From Boswellia sacra (Eukaryota; Streptophyta; Magnoliopsida; Sapindales; Burseraceae), in contig SNVD02007448.1 in NCBI GenBank assembly GCA_013180625.2, positions 99,501 to 163,500 on the forward strand: a stretch of DNA of 64,000 nucleotides, written 5' to 3'. Below are positions 33,550-47,657 of the stretch, one piece after another. The translations under genes and the position numbers were made by a program. Under the pieces are notes generated by a model, which worked only from the letters and a program-made list of their open reading frames with translations, ran no database searches and was not told the DNA's origin. Each line of letters opens with the position of its first letter. The first letter of the stretch is position 1.

Positions 33550-36500
33550 ATGGCTAATTTGTTGCCTGGTGATCACTCGCAACATGGAATGTTTGAAGGT
33601 GAACCATCCAAACTTTCTCATGGAAAACAAGAAGAAGGTGGTCGTTGGTACTTTTCTAAGAAAGAAATTGAAGATAATTCTCCATCTAAAAGAGATGGCA
33701 TTGACTGGAAAAAAGAGACTTATCTACGGAAGTCATACTGTACATTCCTGCAAGACTTGGGCATGAGACTTAAAGTGTGAGTCTACGCTTTAAGTTGGTT
33801 GATGTTTTTAAATTCTTCTGCCTCTTACAAAGTAACGTTGTTGTTGATAATTATTTTGCTGAGGATGAGTAATATTGCTGTCCTCCTTCTACATTGTGAA
33901 ATTCTTGTTTCTTTTACTCTAGTGAATTTAAACCTACTTCTTTGTATGGCTACACCTCAAACCTGTCCAGTGAATCTATGATTATTGATTGATTGTGACA
34001 TAAAATGTGATTTTCACAAAATGCAGACCCCAGATAACAATTGCTACAGCAATAATATTCTGTCACCGGTTCTTCCTTCGTCAATCACATGCAAGGAATG
34101 ATAGGAGGGTGAGTTATGTTCTTTACCAAATATTGGCTCTCTTTTTAATATCCCAGGAAGATATACTTGAATTCTGTTCTAGCAGGAATATAGCCAAGCG
34201 CCTTTTTTGCTGTTTGTACTGGCGGCATCCATGTAATGTAATCTATCAGAAAGTTGCCTATCACATCTTGGTGGTATTATAGCATAATAAAATGTGATAG
34301 GAGTTCCTGATATGATGGGGAAGGAAGAAGGCTTTTAGACATCAAAAGCTGCTTTGCCCGTGGCTTTGGGTGCCCTTTTAATTTGGCAGTTTCTCAGAAT
34401 TATGTGTTTGTTCTTTATTTTATGGTACTTGCTTTTCATATCCCGTCTTATTTAGTACATGGGTGTTACCGAATCTGAGTTACTGGAAAAGATTATTTTT
34501 GCCCTGAAAAAAGCTACTGTCGATAATTGTTGGCTACCTTGATTGTACGGTTAAGAAACTCTTGGATGATCTGCACCATGGGCGTCAGTAGCCTTTGAGA
34601 GAGACTAGGTTTTGACTGTGTGTCTATGTCAGTCTGTGTAATTGACAGCTGTTGTAGTTCCCTTACTAGCCATGTGCTTCATGGGTGGTTAAATCATCTT
34701 GTATATGTGACATCTCTGATGATAAGAAGTGAATGGGTTGGGAAAATAATAGAATTATTTGAATTGCGTTTCAAAATGACAATAATTAATTTCAGTGCCT
34801 GATTTCGTTAAAATATTTTGCAGACCATAGCAACAGTGTGTATGTTTCTTGCGGGGAAGGTTGAGGAGACTCCCCGTCCACTGAAAGATGTTATTGTTGT
34901 TTCATATGAAATTATTCATAAAAAGGATAAGGATCCTGACGCAGTCCACAAGATCAAGCAAAAGGTATGGTTATCATAATGATGTTATTCTAATGTGGCT
35001 TTTTATTCCATGTATTTCTGCATCTTCTTTTTAGCTTATGTGAACCTGTTTATTGTTCATTATATCTCGCTTTTATTTTCATTTTTTTTAAGAGAAAAAC
35101 TTTTCTTGAAATGCCAATTGTACATCTTTCTGGGCAAGCTAGTTAATCTGTTCGAGGGAAACCAAAAGGCACAAAGTTTGCAATTCTTACAATAGTTGAT
35201 GAAATCAGAGATCAGGAAGTTACTTGTATTTAGGTTTTTATACTTGAATTTAAGCTTGTATAATCCATAGTAGGCAATAGTCAATATTCTTTCAGAATTC
35301 AGAAGGTTTATGGTATGTCATTAAGTGGGACAAACTTAATTTAGTGCTTAGAAATTTTTGTCATTACTTTATTTTCTTTCTTCAATAGTATAAGTGCAAG
35401 GTTCTTATGTCTGCATTTCTATTCACCTCAAGTTTGCTTATCTGCCTTGTGTCAGTTGTGCAAATGAAAGGGGGATAATGAGTCTTTTGTTAGGTCCTAA
35501 TTTTTAAATCCCTTAGATTGGAAGTCTGTGTTTGATTATTTATGTTCATGTCAGCCTTTAGCTTATTCCTTTTGTTTTTAGTGAGTAATATAAAGATGTG
35601 GGAAGTATGTTCCATTGCTTTTCAATTACATCTTATTCTAGTCATTCTTAAAAAGAATAAAATAGAACAATATTGTTGCTAGTATTTCTATGTTGTTGTT
35701 TGCGGTTTTAATGGTTTAATATAACAATCTTCATATATAATGCAGGAGATATATGAACAACAGAAAGAAATAATTTTACTTGGAGAAAGGGTTGTACTTT
35801 CAACTCTTGGTTTTGATCTAAATATACTCCATCCATACAAACCCCTTGTTGAGGCAATAAAGAAATTTAAGGTTGCTCAGAATGCTCTTGCTCAGGTTGC
35901 ATGGAACTTTGTCAATGATGGGTATGATCAATTTTTGTTTTCTATAAACTGTACATTCATGGTCTTTTACCATGGTCTCTTCTTGATTGGGGAATGCGGC
36001 ATGCAGACTGCGGACATCTCTCTGCTTGCAGTTTAAGCCCCATCATGTTGCTGCAGGGGCCATTTTTCTTGCTGCGAAGTTCCTCAAAGTAAGGCTTCCA
36101 TCAGATGGCGAGAGGGTGTGGTGGCAAGAGTTTAATGTCACCCCACGCCAATTGGAGGGTTGGTGTTCTCCCCTTTTTCCCAGTAGTCAGTGTCAGCTAC
36201 TGATGACTAGGGACAATCCCTTTTTTTTTTTTTCTATGTGTCAGTGTGTTTGGTTTATTACCAGTTTAATATATGTGCATTAAATAAATGAAAAGGGAAG
36301 ATAATGCATAGACCATGGTATTGTTTTCTTTTTCTATAATTTTTGATTAGGGACCACAACAGCCCCTGGGAGTTGTGAAGAGTGGTGAATGGAAGAAAGA
36401 AACACACGAAAGAAATATTTCAATGGGAAAGTGGCAATCATGTCACTCAATTTCATTTTCATTGCTACAATTTATTCTCTCTTTTTTGTGAATATGTTAG

Positions 36501-37634
36501 ATATTGGTTTTTGACACTGGGCATTCATCTCTTGCAGAGGTTAGCAACCAAATGCTGGAACTCTATGAACAAAACCGAGTGCCACCTTCCCAGTGTGGTG
36601 AAGTTGAAGGAAGTGCTGCAGTGGGGAGTACTCATTGGGCGTCGTCAAGAACTTTATCTAGCAGTGAAGAATACCCAACAACTAATAGTTATTCTCAGGC
36701 TAGTTGTACGACTTCAAGACCTGTAACCTTAAAGCCTGCATCAAATAAGCCAGTTTCTGAGCATGTATTAGCCGACAATCATTGTGGATCTTCTAGAACC
36801 ACCCAAAATCAGAGTAGTGACTGGGGAAATGCAGAGATGGAAAATGCTACAGATGACGATGCATATGGCGAATCTAAAGATGATCTGCATTCTGAACAAG
36901 GGACATTTTCTTACCAAAATAAGGGAGAAGCTCAGAGCACATTGAGGTTTGGATCAGATGCAATCGGAAAAGAAGATCAGGAAAGGATTCTTGTGAAAAA
37001 TGAAACAAGAGAAGTAGGAGAATTAAAGGACAGGTATTTTGGCCGAAAACTGGTACATGGTGGAGGTATAGTCCAGTCACCGCAAGAAGCTATGAAGAAG
37101 ATTGACAGAGACAAGGTAAAGGCAGCACTAGAGAAACGAAGGAACTCCCGTGTGGACACTCGGAAATCTGACTTGATGGATGAAGATGATCTTATTGAGA
37201 GGGAACTTGAAAATGGCATTGAATTGGATACAGATAATGAGAAGAACAGGCGAGACAGGAGGCAGAGCTGGTCCAAATCCTTGGACAGACAAGAATATGA
37301 GAACTCACACTATGATAAATATCAAGAGGATGCTGGAGAAGGCCATAGACAAATAAGAGGGCACTTATCACGTGTGTCAGATGTGGAGCATGTGGAAGAA
37401 GGGGAGGTGTCAGTGACCGATGAACGTTCTCATTCACCCAAGTCAAGCAACCGCAAGAGGAAGATCGGGAGCCCTCCTGAGAAAACCTCAGAGGGGAAGC
37501 TGCGGCACAATTATGGGGCTGGAGCCCACCACTATAATCATCATGATTTTGTAGAGGATCGGAACCACCGGATGGGTCGACTTGGTTATATGGAGAGGGA
37601 TCATAAAAGGTACGTACCGGAAAATCATGTCTGA
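33550..37634 (+). CDS. CYCT1: Cyclin T1 (P-TEFb-type, CDKC partner)
   Basis: Six coding exons: 33550-33776, 34027-34108, 34824-34964, 35746-35921, 36007-36158 and 36538-37634, with phases that join cleanly, giving 624 aa. Cyclin T pairs with CDKC kinase to phosphorylate the RNA polymerase II C-terminal domain and promote elongation, in the nucleus. The N-terminal marker [14 protein letters not shown] (residues 33-46) precedes the first cyclin fold ([42 protein letters not shown]). The second fold contains [29 protein letters not shown] and [15 protein letters not shown]. Exon 6 encodes a long hydrophilic tail rich in Ser, Asp, Glu, Arg and His (HHYNHHDF near the end). The closest plant relatives are CYCT1;4/CYCT1;5; the exact orthologue is not decided. 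The tail seems somewhat longer than usual. The gene is convergent with CYP59. Confidence 0.93.
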
Positions 37635-38712
37635 AACGGTGCTCCCAACGCTAGCTAGGATTAATTTTCCACCGGATCATGAACAGGCGCCATCTCATGT
37701 GATACAGCTTTCGGAGGGTAAATATTATTAGCTGGTAGTTAATAATCTGAATGAAGAGAGAGGAGGATCACTTTATACAGATACGAACGATTCAGCTCCG
37801 TTGCCAAGTTAATTTCTTGGATTAACTTCCTCAACTTTCTGCAACTACATTTTCAGAGGAAATTTGTTAAATTTATTGTAGTCATATGTGGGTGTCATGG
37901 AGCAAGGTTCGTTTCTCCGTTCTCTTTCTTTGAACATTTGGTACATTAGCTGGCCCTTGTATAATTATATGATCGTATATTATTAAGAATCTGGTTGGAT
38001 GTAGGTAAGCCACTTCCAATATTTGATAAATGTTTCTACTATATATTCATAGAATGAGAATTCAAGTTGTAAGTTCTCTTATCTTCCTTTTTTAAAATCT
38101 CATTAACATGGCTCTTCGGGTTAGATGAAATTATTTAAGACAGCCGTAACGAAGAACTTGGAAACAGATTGTTGCATGGTTGGACTACTGTTTTGAGAAT
38201 TTTGTCATGCTTGGACCACTTAGTACGCTGACGGGTTATTTTCTTGTGCGATTTACCGTGCTAAAACTTTTATATCGATTCCGTGATTATTGCCTCTAAT
38301 ATATTACCTTCACTACCTGCAATTTACAAATTGCATTGCTGAAATTTTAAATAAAAATAACTCAACAAAGACCAAGACTCTTGTCAAGAATAAATCATTT
38401 GCGCACAACATATAATACAGGAACTGCTGCCCGAATTCACCTAATTTTCGTCGAAGGTATTTGCATTCGACTTACATTTCACCGCCAAGTTTTCATTTTT
38501 TTAGCTCAGCAAATCCCATTTCAAATTAAAATCAGAATTCTAACCAGTGGGAATTCAACATCAAAATTTGCACTCAGCTCTTTAAAAGTTCAGCCCTAAA
38601 AATACAAAGACAACATGTTGACTTGGCAATTGCATTTTGTGTAGAATTCAACTCTGAAAGTATCAAGATTGAACCAAAAAGTATCATCCCGTTCCCATGC
38701 ATCTTAAAAACT
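37635..38712. other. Tail-to-tail intergenic space between cyclin T and CYP59
   Basis: This holds the 3'UTRs of two convergent genes. No separate gene is seen. No obvious shared polyadenylation signal was identified, so 3'UTR overlap remains possible. Confidence 0.6.
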
Positions 38713-41700
38713 TCATCTTCTTTTGTCACCTCGGTGCCTTCTATCACGATCATCATCATCATCATAACTCTGTGCAGCTGGACGCCTATCTTCCCGCTCT
38801 TCCCTCCGTCGTTTGTAGCTATCTTCATCTTCACTATCCTTTCTGTAACTCGGTTCCTTTCTAGTCTCTCGTTTCCTATAATCTCTATCATCCCTTCTAT
38901 CCCCTCGGATATCTCCATCAGCAGTTCTCTTCCTATAATCTCTATCATCCCTTCTGTCTCCATGGATATTACCATCAGCACCTCGCTTTCTATGATCTCC
39001 ATCATCCCTCCCATCTCCACGACCATCATGATCGGCATTCCTTTTTCTGTAATCTCCATTATCCCTCCTCTCTGCACGGTAGTCTTTATCATCAGCACTT
39101 CTTTTTCTATAATCTCCATCATCCCTCCTATCTCCATGACCATCATTATCAGCATTTCTTTTTCTATAATCCCCATTATCTCTACGTTCTGAACGGTTGT
39201 CATTTTCGTCAGTACTTCTCTTTCTATACTCCCCACCATCACTTCTTTCTCTGCGACGATCACTATCAGAACTCCTTCGGTGATCCCGCTCATCTTTTCT
39301 GTAATCACTTCTCTCTACTCGTCTCTCCTCATGCATTCCCTCAACCCTTCGATCCTCCCGATAGTCCAGGTCTCTTCTGCTTCCACCATATCGACTTGCT
39401 CTACTATCTTGATTCATCTGATCTTCTCTGTGATCCCTTCTATCATTTTCTCTGTGCCTATCAATAGACTCTTTCTTTTCTTCATCCCTATCTTTAAGAT
39501 CAGAACTCCACCTATTCATTTTAGGTTTCTCCACTCGGTAATCAGGATCATGGCCCCCACGTCGTTTTTCTCGTCTTGGACTTTCAAAAGCGTCTCCATC
39601 AAATAACATTTCATACCTTAAACAATCATCACACTGTCAGAAAAGAGAGAGGGATGGAAAATCCGATACCGTCATGCAATTAAATTTACCAACCTAGAGT
39701 CACTATATCCACCATGTTGTCGATTATCATCCTTTAAGATGTACTTTGGCCGTTGCTGCCCAGTGCAATCCTTAGCAATGTGATCCAGAGCACCACATTT
39801 GAAACAGCCTCTATCTGCAGCCAATAAATAATTAACACATGACTTCAAAGATTTCATAAAATTTTTAAGAGAACATTCACGCACAAGATGAAGTCCTGAA
39901 AAAAGAATTAACACAGAAAGAATAAAGAAGCAACAGCAATAATTAATCTTCTGATACCTTCCAATCATCAAACTACAAACAGCCATGTGGTAATTGTTTT
40001 CAAATAGAACTAAATATCACAATAAAAGTTCAATAACAGATTTTTTCTTCCTTGATATCATGGCAATTAGCTAATTAAAACCAATAGGGTGTGAGGAGAA
40101 ACAAGTGCAAATAGTTAATATTCAGCCTACATGATGCCCCTCAGCCAGTTATTATCAAACCACCTTCACATATATGTGGTTTCCAGCCATGCTACACTAT
40201 TTCTTGTCTTACTGAAGCATGGTGCGGAAAAATTGGTTGTGGGGGATCAATTTTACAACATATCATGTTCCTTCTCTTTATGAGGGGGGAAAACTAAGGT
40301 TTATGGACTTTGAAAACACAAAAATGGAACGAAAGCAATTGACCATGGTAAGGAAAAAGGAAGTTCAAAATTAAAGCAGTATGCAGCCCAGATACCTCAA
40401 CTGAAATGCTAGTAATGAAAACCACACAAACAAAGTGCTAAGAATTCTCCCAACAAATGCAACCGATGCCTTTGTAAAGTGGTAGTAACTTCTACCTTTT
40501 CCAGGTTGGTTATTTCTGCGCCTATACTGGTTCCAAAGTTTTGAGACACTCTGACTAAAATCCACATGTATCCTTCTATCATCAATCAGAGCATTATCCA
40601 TCTACCACGAAGAGGAAGGATTAGCCAAGTTCAAAAACACTAGAAAACAGTAATTAATTAATTCAACTAACAAAAACACATGTTTAATGTCTAAGCTCGC
40701 AAAAAAGCTCTCAAAAAACTCAAAACTTTGAAAGACCATGTTCATGCATTTGAGAATATTTTGTGGTTATTACCAAGCATTGAATTCCTTATCGGAATCG
40801 GGAGTGAGAAGGATGGTTGAGATAACAAACATCCATCTCCTTCGTACTTTGAAATTACATTACTACATCAATGAGTCAGAGAAAGCTCCAAGTTTTTAAG
40901 GTGACAACTCATGCAGAGCCCAAGGGAAACAAGGTGTCATGCAAAGTAGTCGACAATATGGAAACAAAAAAATGTTTTACATCAACAGGATGCAATATTT
41001 AGAAGCTATTCTTCTAGGTGAATAAAGGATTCTTGGTTACAATTTGCATCAGAAAAATTAAAGGCTGTTTTTCAACAACAGATAATGCAATATCCAGAGA
41101 AAATTCCTACAAAACTTGACAGGGACAAGACTATTTTGCTGGGAAGTTCCATCAGAACTTGCATTTATACTGTATTGTGCCAACCTCAATTTTGGCTCAA
41201 CATTCTCTAAACTATATTTGAGTACTAGTAGAAAAATCGCAATTTCATGTTGCCAAATGGGTCCTTAGAAAACTCAATCAAAATGTCAAGGAGGTAACCA
41301 TACAGAATTTAATGCATAAAGCGGGTAAACGAGTCTGGTAAGAAATCCAATACAAAATTTGTTTCAATATTATATACGGTCAATCTGTGATTAATTTAAG
41401 GAAGAGAAGACGTGCAATATCACTTGAACTGGGTATAGAAAGCAAGTACATCCAAGATCATTACAAATTCAGGCAAAGATCAGAAAAGTAAAATCTGGAA
41501 AAAGTAAAAAGCACTTCTGAGCTTTAAGCAGACCTTAAAGTATGCTTGTTCACATGCTTCTTTTTTCTCGAACTCTGGCAAGAAAGAAAATAAATTAAGA
41601 TGGTCAGGGTGAAATCACCAAGCATATTGGCGAACATACGCGATTATGTTGCTATATATAAAGTAAGCAAGGAAAAAAAAATATACAATATATAAGGTCC

Positions 41701-44700
41701 CTTCTTCGGGTCTTGCATTCTGATGTCTAGGCCAGCATGAAAAGATCTGTCCACTACAACAATTTTACGTACCTTCATCCATCCATATAGATATACAACG
41801 GCGAACATTCAACACCTAACAACTCACTTTTGCTACCCCAAATTAATATTAAAAAAAAAAAAGGAGTAAGCCCCTGATGCAGGGCAAACCCAAATTTTCA
41901 GCCACTAACCACATCTAGAGGCACCAAGTAATTTGATTACATACTAATTTCAATTTGATTACATACTAATTTCACTGATAAAATGTTCACAATTCAATAA
42001 CTAAGGATGAATTTATCAACCAAAGCCCAAAATCATATTTTGGATTGCCAAAGGTGAAAATTTCCCTTTGCCATTTTGCTCCCACTAGATACCAGTTCAG
42101 GATTCCCAACACTCGGTTAAAATTTTATACTAGTTGGTTGGTACTTTAAAGGAATGCCTTATTATTTCTTAGGAAATTCAGGTCAAACCATTTCTTCTTT
42201 CAAAAAAGAAAAAAAAGAAAGGATATATATGGAATAGAACAATTTCCATAACTAATTTTACTAAATTCAAATAATATTCCATTGTAGAATTCACTTTAAC
42301 AGATAATGGATTCTCAAAACACAAAAAGAGGATTACAGTGGTCTATTCATTTTCAAAGGATTGCAAATAGAACAAGTGTAATATCTGAGAGACAAACAGC
42401 AATTAATAATAACAACAATCACTCACCAATGAAGGCATAACATAAACTGTCTCCAGTCTTATAATCACGGATTATTTCAGCCCTGCCATCGTTTATGGAT
42501 GATGAGAAATTCACTACAATACCCAAATCCACCAACAGTGAAGGATTGCAAAATAGGAAAGCAATAAAATCTATCACTTACGATAACACAGTTCCAAAAC
42601 GTGAAAAGATTGTGTGCAAGTCCTCATCCTGCATTAAAGAAAGAATGATTAAACATAGCCTTTGTTTGAATTACAAGCAGCATGCATATTTTTTTGTTGA
42701 AGATAGTCTTTCTTTCAGTAAAAGGAAAGAAAAAATTGAAGGAACTGATAAAAAGTGAAGTGGTATGCCTTCTTATTTGGTTCAAAGAAAGTACAAGAAG
42801 CATAACACCATAGGTTAACCCCACGGACAAAAATACTAAATTAAATCCCTCACAACCCCCAACCCCCCAAGCTCGAACCAGTTCATTGAGAAGCAGCAAA
42901 AAGTTCAATTTCCTCTAGCTTAGTATTACATTAACCCAGGGGATAAATCTCATCAACTAATCAAAGGAAATGGCCCATTTCCCACCACCCTCCACAGTTT
43001 TCTTCCTCCTTTCCACTCATATAAACAAATTTTAAAAGAGAAGTAGCAATACTTTCACAATTCAGGGAATAAATTTGATGCAGAAAAGTGAAAGAACAGA
43101 GACTCACTTCAGTAACTGGGTTGAGTTTACAAACAAATAGCACATTCTCAGGAGGCTTTATGTCAGCATCAGGAATATCCCCGATCTGTAGTGCAAATAA
43201 GACAATAACAATAAATCATTCTATAACAACGAAAGTTTGAATCAGACAAAAAACAATGGGGAACATTATATGTATATGGAATTCTTACACTCTCAAGCAC
43301 AACTGCACTGGAATGTGCATCCTTCTCACGAAGAACCTCCTCAAGCTGGGTTGGATCTAGCTGCTCATCTAGAGGTACCCAGTCATCCTCCAACCTCACT
43401 TCATCATCAACCTAGTCACAATATTGAAAATTAGCCCGACTGTGAGATAACGTGCTTGTTAAAGTTAGCAATATTATGTTTAATAACCCAACATAAACTA
43501 AAGATTTGGCTTAAACTTGAACAGTTTCGCCCATTATTCTATGCCACAGAAAACATTTCATATTGCCAGTAATTTAGCACTGTCCATGAGTTGCTAGTTT
43601 CATGCTTTGTAGCCGGACACACGCCAAGTAAAAAAAATGCTTCTGGTTTCCACACTTTCTAGTATTTCTGTCCCAAATGTGGCATTTTTACCTGATTTGG
43701 TTTATTTAGTATGAACATGATATATTACTTTGTACTCATATTAGAGAACATCCTTATTCAATGCATTCATATAAATATCATTCTTTATATGCCAACAAGC
43801 CCATAAAATACTCAAAAACTAATAGAAGAGCCAAACAAACAGCATCATTAATTGCCAATTTAAATGGCTTTAAGCCTTGATTTCCAGGTTTAACCACTTT
43901 ATAATTGCAGAATAATTTCAAATATCTTGATTCATTAATATACACTGCAAAAGACTTGTGATTACATTAAAGCTCAGTCATGTCATTATTCCTTTAACCA
44001 CTTCATGAAGGCACATTCTGAAACTAAGAATAAATTGTCCAAATGCCAAGATCAATCATCATTTTCTGCATGTGGGAGTAATGCTTTGAAGTTTAAGGAA
44101 ATAACTAACTATTCACAAATAACCAAACAAAAACTGCAATCAGTCAGTACCTCATCTTTTGGCTTGCCTTCAGGAGAAGCACCAGGAATCAACTCTGCTA
44201 GCTGTGCAGGATCATCAAAAGGATCCTCTAATATATAAGTGTGTTTGATTCTGTTCGTGGATAGGTAGGATAGTTAAAATGAGTCAATGTAAGTCAACAT
44301 AAAGATTAATTATATTTACCAATTTTAACATATTGATTCATCCAAAGTGGAATAAAACAAACCGGATATTTTTGTACGGCCTATTCTTCTCGTCCACATA
44401 AGCTTCATTTATCCTACTCAAAGTTTCAAACCCTTCAGCTACCTCCCCAAAAACCTGCAACGATAAATAATTTCTAAACTAACAAAAATGACAAGGAAAG
44501 AGAAGAACACAAACAAGAAGGAAAAATAAACAAAATCACATTTTCACCCATCTGCTCCTCAATTATATCTTTCCTTTTGTGAGCCAAATTCTTAAGAATT
44601 GGATGCATATTGTAAATGCCAATGTGTGTGTGTGTGTGTGTGTAATTTCAAAGAACATGGTTACACAGAGAAGCCCCAAATGGCTAACCCAAAAGCAAAA

Positions 44701-45859
44701 GGGTGGCAGAAAGAGAGAAGGCATCTAAATATACATAAAGATCAGGAACAAAGGGAAGTTATTGATTTAATTTTTTACTAGGGCAAGAGCATTGAAAATG
44801 CATGTTGCATCCTGAAATTAATCATACTTTATTTGTTTTGTATACCAATATCAGAAAGACAAATATTTATTATAAGAATAAACATTTGAGGATCAAGAGA
44901 CTCACAGTGTGCTTCTCGTCAAGATAGTCTAGATTATCTCGCAATGTGATATAAAACTGCATATAAATCAAATTCCGTAAGCACCAAAATGTATCATCAC
45001 TAAAACGTTCAAGGTGTCTATTTACAACACGACTGAAATTTCAACTCGACCAAGCTCATAACTTAAACATCCGAATCAAAACTGTATGATGACACATAAA
45101 TAAAATAAACTTACATAAATCCTTTAAAACAATAAAAATCTTAAACCTGAGAAGCATTAAGGTTCTCTCCAGCACTAGCCATGGCAACAGTCCCAGTCTT
45201 GCTATGCTTCAAATCAACATGAATCTCATCACTGAAAAATCGAGCCTGTTCACCATACAAAAACCTGAAATCACGGCATACAAACACACTCACTACTTTA
45301 CAAACCAATCACAAACTACACCACTATTTCATTTCAAAGAAACAATTCAATTCAATGACCTCCCTTGACATTTAGTTTAACTACAAAAGGACCTCCCTAG
45401 TTCAAAAATTGGACAGAAACACCCTACAGTTTTCCTCAAACTCTCAACAGAATCCTCCTCAACTAAACCCTCCTCAACTAAACCTAGGCGAAGTCAGTGA
45501 AATTTACTCATGTTTTCTTACTTGAACACTGAATCGCCACCGGTTCCTGTGCCGGTCGGGTCGCCGGTCTGCGCAGTGAAATCTTTTTGAACCGTGTGGA
45601 ATAGACAGCCATTATAGTACTTGATCCTAAACAGCAGAAATCCACAAAATAAATTTAAGAAAATAACACACACACACACATATATATATATATCTTGAGT
45701 GATTGAATCGTTTTTCTGTATAAAGAAGAAAGAAATATTAATATTCAAGGTAGAAACGCACTTGCAGAGCTTTAAGAAGTTCTTCGCTGTCAATGGACAC
45801 TTTTCCACGTACAAATCCACCACTATGTCTCCTAGGCTGGTTACTATCAGCACCGACAT
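38713..45859 (-). CDS. CYP59: Multidomain cyclophilin CYP59 (PPIase, RRM, zinc knuckle, charged tail)
   Basis: Fourteen coding exons on the minus strand: 45762-45859, 45522-45626, 45147-45264, 44906-44956, 44363-44454, 44151-44250, 43289-43411, 43108-43185, 42582-42628, 42427-42482, 41534-41574, 40496-40601, 39694-39814 and 38713-39616. Phases agree throughout and give 679 aa. Residues 1-165 are a PPIL4-like cyclophilin domain ([44 protein letters not shown]). About 240-320 is an RRM ([12 protein letters not shown] ... [13 protein letters not shown]). About 342-356 is a CCHC zinc knuckle ([14 protein letters not shown]). The last 300 residues are Arg/Asp/Lys-rich with tandem repeats. In Arabidopsis, CYP59 is a nuclear protein that binds the RNA polymerase II C-terminal domain, SR proteins and RNA. 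The tail is much longer than in Arabidopsis CYP59 (about 500 aa in all, from memory). Confidence 0.94.
38860..39260 (-). repeat. In-frame tandem repeat in the CYP59 C-terminal tail (57-60 nt unit)
   Basis: Six to seven units of 19-20 codons follow one another, each built on [10 protein letters not shown] then a variable (S/N/T/G)AD segment and a short Asp/Gly/His/Arg part. Units differ by a few codons. The repeat keeps frame, so the tail stays open. Confidence 0.9.
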
Positions 45860-46500
45860 CTTCCCTCCTCGTTCTCACGCTCTCTCTGTGTATCTCTGTT
45901 TGGGTGCTCAGAAAAATAGAAAGCAGAAGATGAAAAAGAGAAAGAAAGACCGATGAGACTTTTGGGCTAAGTTATTTTTTTAGGCCAGAGGCCCAGGCCC
46001 TTTTACTTTTAATGGGATGTGTTCATTAATGGCCCAAATCATTTTAATGTCTGGTCTAGGGCCCGTTTATTTAGGTGTTACGGATATTTTAATTGTTTTT
46101 GTTTTGGCACGAGTTTACTAGATAAAAATTATTCTATTCAACCGTCACTTTTCACCTCTTTAATCTTACTTTTATTTTATTTTTATAATTTTATCCTAAA
46201 ATAAAATTATTAAAAATGACAATTTTCTGCACAGCCAGAGGCTTGAAAGGAAACAAATTAGGCAATCCATTGCATAAGTTGCTGACTGTGTTTATTGGGT
46301 TTAGCTTCATGTTGACATTTGACTTTTCTTCACAATGATAAGAAAGTAAACACAGAAGCTTAACCCACATTTGTCTTCAGAATCCAACCCTGCGATTTGC
46401 TTGCAACTAGCAAATAAACTAAACGAATAAAAGTCCCTATATCCCTCTTATCTCCTCTAACCATAGGCTCTTAATTATCATCCATCAGTATTTCTAATTT
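45860..46500. promoter_or_regulatory. CYP59 upstream region
   Basis: The leader immediately upstream of the ATG (45860-45950) is purine-rich on the minus strand. Beyond it is AT-rich intergenic DNA with no gene seen. No clear TATA box was assigned. Confidence 0.4.
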
Positions 46501-46854
46501 AGTAATTAAATAGGATAATGTTATAGACCTCAATCTACTTTCTACTTTTAGGTTTAATATTAGCAATTTAGACTATTTATATTTTTTTTATAAATTTAGT
46601 CCTTATATTTTAAAAAAGTTATCACAAACTTTTATTTTATTAAAATTACTGTTAACTGTTTATAAATATTTACAGATATGTTGAACTTAGAGGAAGAGGA
46701 TAATTATTTAAATCATTAAAATTTAAGAAATGAAAATGCAGTGTTGGGAGCATTCAAACTCAAGTGTTAAAAGTATCACACTTGCACTCAAACACCAAGC
46801 CAAACGAATTTTTCAATCATAAACGAACCAAACCATATTTAAACTCGTAGAGTT

Positions 46855-47657
46855 TCTTTGTACAATAACCAAACAGAGCTTCCCTCCTCTGGTCACGCTC
46901 ACTACGCGCGGTCTCCTCTCCCTTCCCCCCTCTTGTTATTGCTCTCCTCTCCTTTCTCTTTTGATCGAAAACAAAAGTTGAATCCTTGTGCTCGGTTCTG
47001 TGAAAACACAAAAAAACAAACTCAAACACTACAGTTGATCACTCTATTAACAAATCAAACTACCTTCAAGAGTTCCAACAACGAGAAACTGCTCTCCTCA
47101 TGGCGGATTCTAATTGTCTCATCTCATTTTCATGATCCCTTTCACCCAAATTAAATGGTGCTTACACTAAGATTGAATCCCTTTCTGATTCTCTTACTTG
47201 CGTGTCAAGTCGTGAGTACTTTTGGATTGGTTCTTGTTGAGGAAGAAGAATTCTTAAAAGGGTTGCTTCTAAGGCCATTGCTCGATCGAGAAGTGCTGGC
47301 CATTTTCACTTTGCAAGCAGAGCTCCTCTTTCCAACTCCCATGGCCGCCACCTCTACCTCTTTCCCAAAGTCATTTCTCAGGTGGTATTTCTTTTTTTTT
47401 TTTTTTTGTATTTTTGTTGTTTGAAGTTAAAATGATAAACCCATCTCAGATTAGCTATATTATTCCAAAGAAAAGTAATTGATTAGAATACTTATGAAGG
47501 ACAGTTGCTAGCAATGGGTAAAAGTATCAGTAATTCCATCTTTTATCCTAGCAATGGTGCTTGATGGCAAATATTACGTAGATGGCCCCATTTACCTTTC
47601 ACTGCAGGTGCAGTGATTGAAGACAGCAGCCCAAAACCACCTTCTATTTCCTTATAA
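46855..47657 (+). pseudogene. Gene-like sequence inside the MULE candidate, family unknown
   Basis: 46855-47381 is GC-richer than its surroundings and looks like a pyrimidine-rich leader followed by coding-like sequence. One frame reads AIARSRSAGHFHFASRAPL then HGRHLYLFPKVISQ, resembling an organelle presequence; another frame has MAATSTSFPKSFLR. A good donor (TCTCAG then GTGGTA at 47382) and acceptor (CACTGCAG at 47607) bound an intron-like stretch containing a poly-T run. The following bases read AVIEDSSPKPPSIS in one frame. No frame is open throughout, so it is probably a captured and broken 5' gene end. I could not name the parent gene. Confidence 0.4.

Noticed and set aside
38623..39606. 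Long plus-strand frames rich in Ile/Ser/Pro opposite the CYP59 tail
   Set aside because: They are antisense shadows of the repeated [10 protein letters not shown] coding sequence; the minus-strand frame has family domains and proper splice joins.
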